Source: Bin22 sp034428635
GTDB lineage: Bacteria > Chloroflexota > Dehalococcoidia > Lucifugimonadales > UBA3495
Assembly (NCBI GenBank): GCA_034428635.1
Contig: DAOUHR010000156.1
Span: 1-64,000, forward strand
DNA: 64,000 nucleotides
Direction of reading: 5' to 3'
This document shows, in pieces, positions 59,901 through 64,000 of this stretch. Position 1 is the first letter of the stretch, and every line of letters starts with the position of its first letter. The notes beneath the pieces were generated by a model. That model saw only the letters and a list, made by a program, of their open reading frames with translations. It was not told the DNA's origin and searched no databases. The position numbers were made by a program, and so were the translations under genes.

Positions 59901-60195
59901 CAAGCTGGAAAACCAGGACTCGCCGACCAAGATTATGTTCCTGATCAGCGACGGCCGTCCCCAGGACCGGGGATACAGTCGGGAAGGTGTGGAGAAGGAG
60001 TACGCGGTCCACGACACCCACATGGCCCTGCTGGAGGCCAAGCGGAAGGACATCACACCCTTCTGCCTGACGGTAGACAAGGCAGGCCACGACTACCTGC
60101 AGGAAATGTGCGGCGACATGGGTTACGAGGTGCTTGGTGACATCTGGGCGCTACCGGAGCGGTTGCCCATGCTCTACCGGCAGTTGACCGCTTAA
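56935..60195 (+). CDS. Giant VWA-domain protein (CbbO/NorD-like)
   Basis: A 1086-residue protein. Residues 1-420 are alpha-helical repeats of about 37 residues (A-L-A-V-S-F-F-K-A-S-P, F-F-E-V-S-P-D-L-I-R, C-F-E-V-A-P-K), unlike the shorter N-terminus of NorD or CbbO. The middle has the NorD-type block L-F-D-N-R-R-L-A-F-D-I-F-T-V-L-E-D-C-R-L-D and long acidic stretches. The C-terminal VWA domain holds the MIDAS motif D-M-S-A-S-T (Asp867, Ser869, Ser871), then a kinase-free partner region. TTG at 56935 with AAGGAGG upstream starts it. It is the VWA partner of the AAA ATPase. A strong terminator follows at 60226. Confidence 0.88.
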   Translation: MSNAPFDELETELAKFPPAVLDAYREALEAMESSFSSEELILWAKEGASIAGQTVRSWESAVEYYRVCPMVARSLAFPSFMQWARCGTYLSQDSPALAVSFFKASPSIVSNLRPQYIPRWAGLGRSLYKGTWKSSTLSSRFFEVSPDLIRSLPFWDVEVFASLVEALSYKSYDIAVECLTLGKDVLPAMGREREAFLAMCRALSDGNWREVKSCFEVAPKALQQVDEGQTSRFLKLGERLTKVGIRDTSRFLTDGSQALSQIPTGSQAHILDLCEGLLAVTPEAVPCFLKSLDSVTHRVTLNQLDTWFHHGVQLLKDNPESGIAFFKVESNTSESLLETLSSSLELDRVKGVVRLYCRALSGSPIEVMNTQELVRRNIGWVDEDTASTDGTKVFLPPVVDHYQDKSQNFSWFKVVATHQVGHLEFGSFSYDFSKPAEMFEEERRYEMERERGAQQINDDVLLGDLDPDGQMRSYTDIGRFLSLFDNRRLAFDIFTVLEDCRLDYRIKAEYPGIRRTSMDVQSDTLARRPEVEDLPLQEALVELLIRMSLDQFNNLPVPVDFRDEATMLAQILFVLRSVAANVEDTAEATLRAYEIISRLENETQPEDQWEPEDMEEPGDFSEEEFQSLLDKLQASQDSSGDAGEGDPYESPEPVDYRGDFKPEMVQLLTKLQMDQNQQGEGEPLSQEMLEQLLQDSAELELDAEQGDINNSSTTFAQNIMKEAGVPPPNSQPGQGYGPLLHDDDQGGELEAREPKTYVYDEWDFRANDYKPRWCVVKEKSLDEGDSNFYNDSLKNYSTLLNHIKRQFELIMPETFRKIYRMIDGEDIDLNAALEAAADIRMKVPPDEKIYWRRNKIERNVSVVFLLDMSASTAEAIDEGRHTVDDRDAPDDPVEYMVWLRRRREGLVRRHYKRIIDLEKESTALLIHALESIGDNYGIYGFSGYGRENVEFYVIKDIEEGFNERIKRRIDKITPLHATRMGSAIRHAITKLENQDSPTKIMFLISDGRPQDRGYSREGVEKEYAVHDTHMALLEAKRKDITPFCLTVDKAGHDYLQEMCGDMGYEVLGDIWALPERLPMLYRQLTA

Positions 60196-60225
60196 CCTGC
60201 TACGGCAACGGTACAGTGAAAAACG

Positions 60226-60252
60226 GTGGGGCAGGCTTCGTGCCTGCCCCAC
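60226..60252. terminator. Terminator between VWA and cinA genes
   Basis: GTGGGGCAGGC (60226-60236) pairs perfectly over 11 bp with GCCTGCCCCAC (60242-60252) around a 5-base loop, between convergent genes. Confidence 0.82.
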
Positions 60253-60295
60253 TCTTGTTACTTCGGCCGGAAAGAAACAGGCCTTCGCCCCAGGT

Positions 60296-61534
60296 TCAGC
60301 CGGCATTCTCCAAGACGACCAGCTTTCTCAATTCAGTAAGGGCAGTGTTTGCCACTCTACGTTTAATGACTATGCGGCGCGTGGGAGTGCGGAATTGCAA
60401 CTCGCGAGTGTCCTTCCTGCCCGCTATGGCAACGAACACTTGTCCCACCGGTTGATCTTCCACCGCCTCCGGTCCAATGACGCCGGTGATGGCGATGCCG
60501 TAGTCGGCCGTCATTCCTTCCCGTGCGGCGAGGGCCATGGCCATAGCCGTTTCAGGGCTTACCAGGCCGTGTTCCTCCAGAACATGGGGGGGAACGCCGC
60601 CGGCCAGCAGCATCTCCGAATTGAGTGCAATGACGCCTCCCTTGTAATACCTGGAACTGTCAGCTATGTCCGTAATGCTGTTCGCGAGGAATCCACCGCT
60701 GCAGGACTCCATTGTTGCCAGGGTTAAGCCGTACTCACCAAGAACCTGCCCTGCAGCCTGCTCCGGTGTCTCTGAATCATACCCCCAAATATACTGGCCC
60801 AACCGCTCGGTTATCGCCGTTTCTACCGGGGTAATCATCTCACGGGCTACTTGCTCATCCCTGGCGCGGGCGATGATCCTGAGGTGAATCCCGTCTGCCT
60901 TGGAGTAAATGCCCAGGTAAGGATTTTCGTGGCCGAAGAACTCGGAGATTTCCTCGTCAATGGCCGCCTCGGACATTCCCAGGGTCTTGATATTCCTCGT
61001 TATAGTAACCTCGTCTTCCACCAACTCCCTGAGTCTTGGCGCCACTTCCTCGTGCCATATCGGCTGCATTTCCCCCGGTGGCCCCGGCATACAGATGATA
61101 ACCTTGCCCTTGTTCTCCACCCACCAACCGGGCGCGGTGCCATTGCGGTTCCGCACAAACTGTGCCGAGGGAATAAGGTGGGCTTGCTTAATGTTATGGG
61201 CTGGCATGGTCATGCCCCTGCCGGCAAAGTACCGCTCCAGGTTCTCCACGACCTCCCGCTGGACGGTAGGGGTCTCGCCAAGGGCAACCGCCACCGCTTC
61301 CCGGGTCAGGTCGTCCTGGGTTGGACCCAGCCCACCGGTAGTGAAAATGAAATCCGAACGCTGCATCCCCCTCGAAAAGGCCTCCGCCAGCGCCGGCAGG
61401 TCATCGCCAACAATGGAAATGCCCTGTAGCTGAATGCCCAGAGGCGGCAGTTGGGTGGCAATCCAGGAACCGTTTGTGTCCGTCAGTTCACCCATCAGCA
61501 GTTCGGTGCCTATGGAAAGGATTTCAGCCTTCAA
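60296..61534 (-). CDS. cinA: CinA: NMN amidohydrolase / MoCF-domain protein
   Basis: A 412-residue protein with an N-terminal MoCF_biosynth (COG1058) domain (A-E-I-L-S-I-G-T-E-L-L-M-G-E, then T-T-G-G-L-G-P-T-Q-D-D) and a C-terminal PncC domain (A-T-M-E-S-C-S-G-G, G-V-I-G-P) that deamidates nicotinamide mononucleotide to recycle pyridine nucleotides. The TTG at 61534 has AAGGAG 7 bases upstream and starts at the family N-terminus; the upstream frame has no match. It converges with the VWA gene and follows the DUF4340 gene by 95 bases. Confidence 0.94.
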   Translation of the reverse strand: MKAEILSIGTELLMGELTDTNGSWIATQLPPLGIQLQGISIVGDDLPALAEAFSRGMQRSDFIFTTGGLGPTQDDLTREAVAVALGETPTVQREVVENLERYFAGRGMTMPAHNIKQAHLIPSAQFVRNRNGTAPGWWVENKGKVIICMPGPPGEMQPIWHEEVAPRLRELVEDEVTITRNIKTLGMSEAAIDEEISEFFGHENPYLGIYSKADGIHLRIIARARDEQVAREMITPVETAITERLGQYIWGYDSETPEQAAGQVLGEYGLTLATMESCSGGFLANSITDIADSSRYYKGGVIALNSEMLLAGGVPPHVLEEHGLVSPETAMAMALAAREGMTADYGIAITGVIGPEAVEDQPVGQVFVAIAGRKDTRELQFRTPTRRIVIKRRVANTALTELRKLVVLENAG

Positions 61535-61629
61535 GAGTGGTCTCCTTATCCGGATTGACCTCAGCCCATTTAATCTGACGGGCAAGTAGATGCGGGAGAA
61601 TTATGCTGCAGTGTACTCAGGGACCGCAA

Positions 61630-62637
61630 TCAGCTTCCCTCGCCCGAAGGCACGGGAGGATCTGTGGCCAGCTTCTCAACGGCTTCGGCCCATTCCGCCG
61701 TTACGGTGAAGAGTTCGGATTGGCCCGATGTTTGAGCATAACGGTGCCGTCCATCCGACGTCAGGTCGCCGAGAAAGAACTCATGGGCTTTATTGGGGTT
61801 GAAACCAACCCAGACACTGACAGCAGGCGGATCAAGCCCATACTCCTCCGGGTCCTTAAGATTTTCGGAAACCGTATCGACTACATGTGGGTTTTCCAGG
61901 AGCACATCACGGTCATTCCATAAATCGTCCGGAATCCTGATATCGTCCTCTTCGGTCGCGTCCGCGGCCTGGTCGAATAAGTACCAGGCCTCCGTAAAGC
62001 CGTCCCATACATAATGCTGGGTTTCCTCGTCAACGGTGACCTCAATACGACTGACCTCCTGCTGGCCAACGTTCAGCAACTCCCGGTCCTCAATGTCCGT
62101 GTCATAGAGACGGGGGTAAGGAGGCTGAAAGACCAGCCTGTTGACCACCCGTGCCCAGATCTGCGGGACGCTGAACAGCTTGGGGGACCCCACCAGCCGC
62201 GCGTACTGATTCTGACCGTCGGGGGTTTGCAGTCCCAAATGCGCCTCATATTGCCGTCCCGTTCGCTCAGTAAGACGTACGACGGTTACGGGCGGGGCCA
62301 GACCGTACTGGGCGGGATTTTCCATCTCGTCGGCAAGTGTGCGATTTACCCGGGGGCCACTCAGCAACAGGGGGGTGCCGCTCCATTTGTCCTGGTAAAC
62401 CTGGCGCTCTTGGTCTTCTTCCACTATAAACCAGCGGACGCCTCCCTCCTTTTTGCGGTATTCGATGGTCTCTCCCTCGTATGTAACCAGGATATTAACC
62501 AGGGAATTGTCGTCCACCCTCCATAGCCAGGCCTGTTCCTGCCTCGGTTCGGGACTCCGGGTCAAAATTACGCCGGCAAAGGTGCCTCCAAAGAGGAGAA
62601 GGACTATTATCAATAGAATAGTAAGCCGTATGTTCAT
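61630..62637 (-). CDS. DUF4340 domain protein, membrane-anchored
   Basis: A 335-residue protein. An N-terminal membrane segment (residues 4-26, L-T-I-L-L-I-I-V-L-L-L-F) anchors a large exterior part that contains the DUF4340 repeats: I-V-E-E-D-Q-E-R-Q-V, then N-P-A-Q-Y-G-L-A-P-P-V-T-V and again D-P-E-E-Y-G-L-D-P-P-A-V-S-V. DUF4340 proteins usually travel with GldG-like ABC components. That partner is the next gene upstream on the same strand, with a 148-base gap of no clear content. Confidence 0.87.
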   Translation of the reverse strand: MNIRLTILLIIVLLLFGGTFAGVILTRSPEPRQEQAWLWRVDDNSLVNILVTYEGETIEYRKKEGGVRWFIVEEDQERQVYQDKWSGTPLLLSGPRVNRTLADEMENPAQYGLAPPVTVVRLTERTGRQYEAHLGLQTPDGQNQYARLVGSPKLFSVPQIWARVVNRLVFQPPYPRLYDTDIEDRELLNVGQQEVSRIEVTVDEETQHYVWDGFTEAWYLFDQAADATEEDDIRIPDDLWNDRDVLLENPHVVDTVSENLKDPEEYGLDPPAVSVWVGFNPNKAHEFFLGDLTSDGRHRYAQTSGQSELFTVTAEWAEAVEKLATDPPVPSGEGS

Positions 62638-62785
62638 TGAAAGTTAACCCACTGCCAAAACCGGAAGAATTTCACCAGGAATTTACGAAGTCGGAATACG
62701 CCACGAATTGACGGTCTTGCGGCTTTGGGGGCTCTCCCGGAGTACCCCACCAACCATCGCCACACTTGGAAGCGCACGCAGACAA

Positions 62786-64000
62786 TTAACGCCGCACCCA
62801 CCACACCATTGCTGCCATCAAACCCATCAACCCGGGCAGGAGCAGCCATGATGTGAACTTCACAAAGTTCTCCTGGTTCCGGTCAACGTTGAACTCCCTC
62901 ACGGTCAGCGCCTTGGGCCGCAGGGAGACGAGAGAATGGTCACCCACCAGGTAATTTACTGAATTCAGGAACAAGTCGGCGCCGCCGCCGCGCCCATAGA
63001 AACTGTTGGTCAGAAAGTCCGAGTCCCCAATTACGAACATCTGGGCAATCTGGTTCTCCTCCAATGAGGCAGGCGCAGACGAGGCGTCACCACTGAGAGA
63101 GCCAGGACTGCGGTGGAATACCATCAGGGGGAAGGGACCCAGGGGATCAGCGTTCTCCACCTCTCCTTTCCTGACTTCCTGGCGGTCCAGGTCATCAATC
63201 AGGTAGCTCGCATCGGAGCTGATTGCCAGCGGAACCAGTTGTCGCTGGGGATTGCCGTCGTGCCGAATATCCAGGGCGGTAGTGCCAGGCATGGTAACCT
63301 GGTCCAGTGACCTGCCCTTGGGCGCTGTAATGCCCAGCAAGGCTGTCCACAGTTCCTGGTAGCTGCGTGCGTCGGAGATCTGCTGGCTGATGAAAAATGC
63401 AAGCTGGCGCGGCATGTTGGTATCGTCAAAAACCGAAAACTGGAGATTCTCTGGGTTATCCGGTAGGGAAGCTGTTTCGTCATATATGTAGCCGTTCCGG
63501 AGTATCACTCCCCAGAGAGCCAATAGTTCACGGAATGTGTCGGGAGTCTCAGGTTCTCCGAGGAAGATAAGCCTGCCAGCCTGCTGACGGTCACTACCGT
63601 CTGGATTCTTGCCCTGCAGGTAAAGGTGCAATGCCTCCGTGTGGGCATCGGGCAAATCATTGGTAGGACGGGCAATCACCAGGATTGCCGCATCGTCGGG
63701 CACACTGACGTCTTGCTCGTTGCTGGCCCATCGCAGGGTTTCCACTCGGTAGTTGTCCTGCTCAAGACCAACCCGCACTTCGCCATAACCGTCGGAGCTC
63801 GTGTTGTTGACACTCCTCTCGCCATGTCCCGCCAGGAAATAGATGGCTTTCTGTTCTTGCCCTGTTAGCAACAGAATGCTGGTTACCAGGTCCTGCTCCA
63901 GGTGGCTGTAGCTGGCATCCCGGGGCTGAATCACATTCTGGGCACTCCCATCTTTCAGCTTCACCACAATGGACTCGTTAACAAAGGCGATGGGCGTTGT
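62786..64000 (-). CDS. GldG-like ABC-transport auxiliary protein, 5' part outside window
   Basis: The frame is open to the window edge, so the N-terminus is missing; 404 residues are seen. They fit the periplasmic part of GldG (ABC_transp_aux): A-I-Y-F-L-A-G-H-G-E-R-S-V, then L-V-I-A-R-P-T-N-D-L-P-D, F-V-I-G-D-S-D-F-L-T-N, ending with a single membrane span (L-L-P-G-L-M-G-L-M-A-A-M-V-W-W) and W-V-R-R. The family is an accessory of ABC exporters and, in Bacteroidetes, of gliding. With DUF4340 it likely belongs to an ABC export system whose ATPase and permease lie upstream, outside the window. Confidence 0.85.
   Translation of the reverse strand, partial: TTPIAFVNESIVVKLKDGSAQNVIQPRDASYSHLEQDLVTSILLLTGQEQKAIYFLAGHGERSVNNTSSDGYGEVRVGLEQDNYRVETLRWASNEQDVSVPDDAAILVIARPTNDLPDAHTEALHLYLQGKNPDGSDRQQAGRLIFLGEPETPDTFRELLALWGVILRNGYIYDETASLPDNPENLQFSVFDDTNMPRQLAFFISQQISDARSYQELWTALLGITAPKGRSLDQVTMPGTTALDIRHDGNPQRQLVPLAISSDASYLIDDLDRQEVRKGEVENADPLGPFPLMVFHRSPGSLSGDASSAPASLEENQIAQMFVIGDSDFLTNSFYGRGGGADLFLNSVNYLVGDHSLVSLRPKALTVREFNVDRNQENFVKFTSWLLLPGLMGLMAAMVWWVRR

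Overview
The window is a single block of bacterial chromosome, GC-rich and densely coded on both strands, with short intergenic gaps, frequent TTG/GTG starts and many GNNGG-type ribosome binding sites. The gene content (several luciferase-like flavin oxidoreductases, a DUF1800/DUF1501 pair, an NHL-repeat protein, a SIMPL lipoprotein, a threonyl-tRNA synthetase without a TGS domain) suggests an uncultured Chloroflexota, perhaps a SAR202/Dehalococcoidia-like lineage. That placement is inference from gene types only; no rRNA gene is present.

Layout. 0-3 kb: a small zinc-site protein, moaC, tRNA-Met, a cysteine-cluster protein and a PAC2 protein. 3-16.6 kb: an MFS exporter, a luciferase-like oxidoreductase, a thioredoxin-like protein whose frame is crossed by one TGA at the first Cys of its CxxC motif, an S9 peptidase, an NHL protein, DUF1501/DUF1800, a VOC protein, an F420-type oxidoreductase, a polysaccharide deacetylase and an M20 peptidase. 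16.5-17.6 kb: a non-coding island with a 197-bp mobile repeat and 10-bp iterated motifs. 17.6-28.6 kb: two oligopeptide ABC ATPases, a Cys-form paralog of the thioredoxin-like protein, a duplicated-domain protein of unknown function, MBL hydrolase, Nudix, gamma-glutamyltransferase, CMD protein and amidase with a GatC-like partner. 28.6-43.5 kb: housekeeping genes (tsaD, CNNM protein, histidine phosphatase, tilS, DUF255, thrS, plsY, prfB with its programmed frameshift, ribBA, ribE, ribD, dcd). 43.7-48.9 kb: SIMPL lipoprotein, an anti-sigma factor with a collagen-like segment, an ECF sigma factor, an acyl-CoA dehydrogenase. 48.9-50.1 kb: a second non-coding island with another copy of the mobile repeat. 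50.1-64 kb: selA, an alpha/beta hydrolase, an EndoQ-like PHP nuclease, a GNAT protein, an operon coaE - MoxR/CbbQ-type AAA ATPase - CoA Nudix - giant VWA protein, cinA, a DUF4340 protein and a GldG-like protein cut by the window edge.

The most notable point is that the thioredoxin-like gene at 5870-6574 and selA at 50107-51525 support each other: the TGA falls exactly where the paralog at 19637-20857 has the attacking Cys, and SelA makes the selenocysteyl-tRNA that would read it. I therefore read the gene as a probable selenoprotein (U-x-x-C). Two families of miniature inverted-repeat elements are also present, with visible target-site duplications; one of them provides the stop codon of a Nudix gene.
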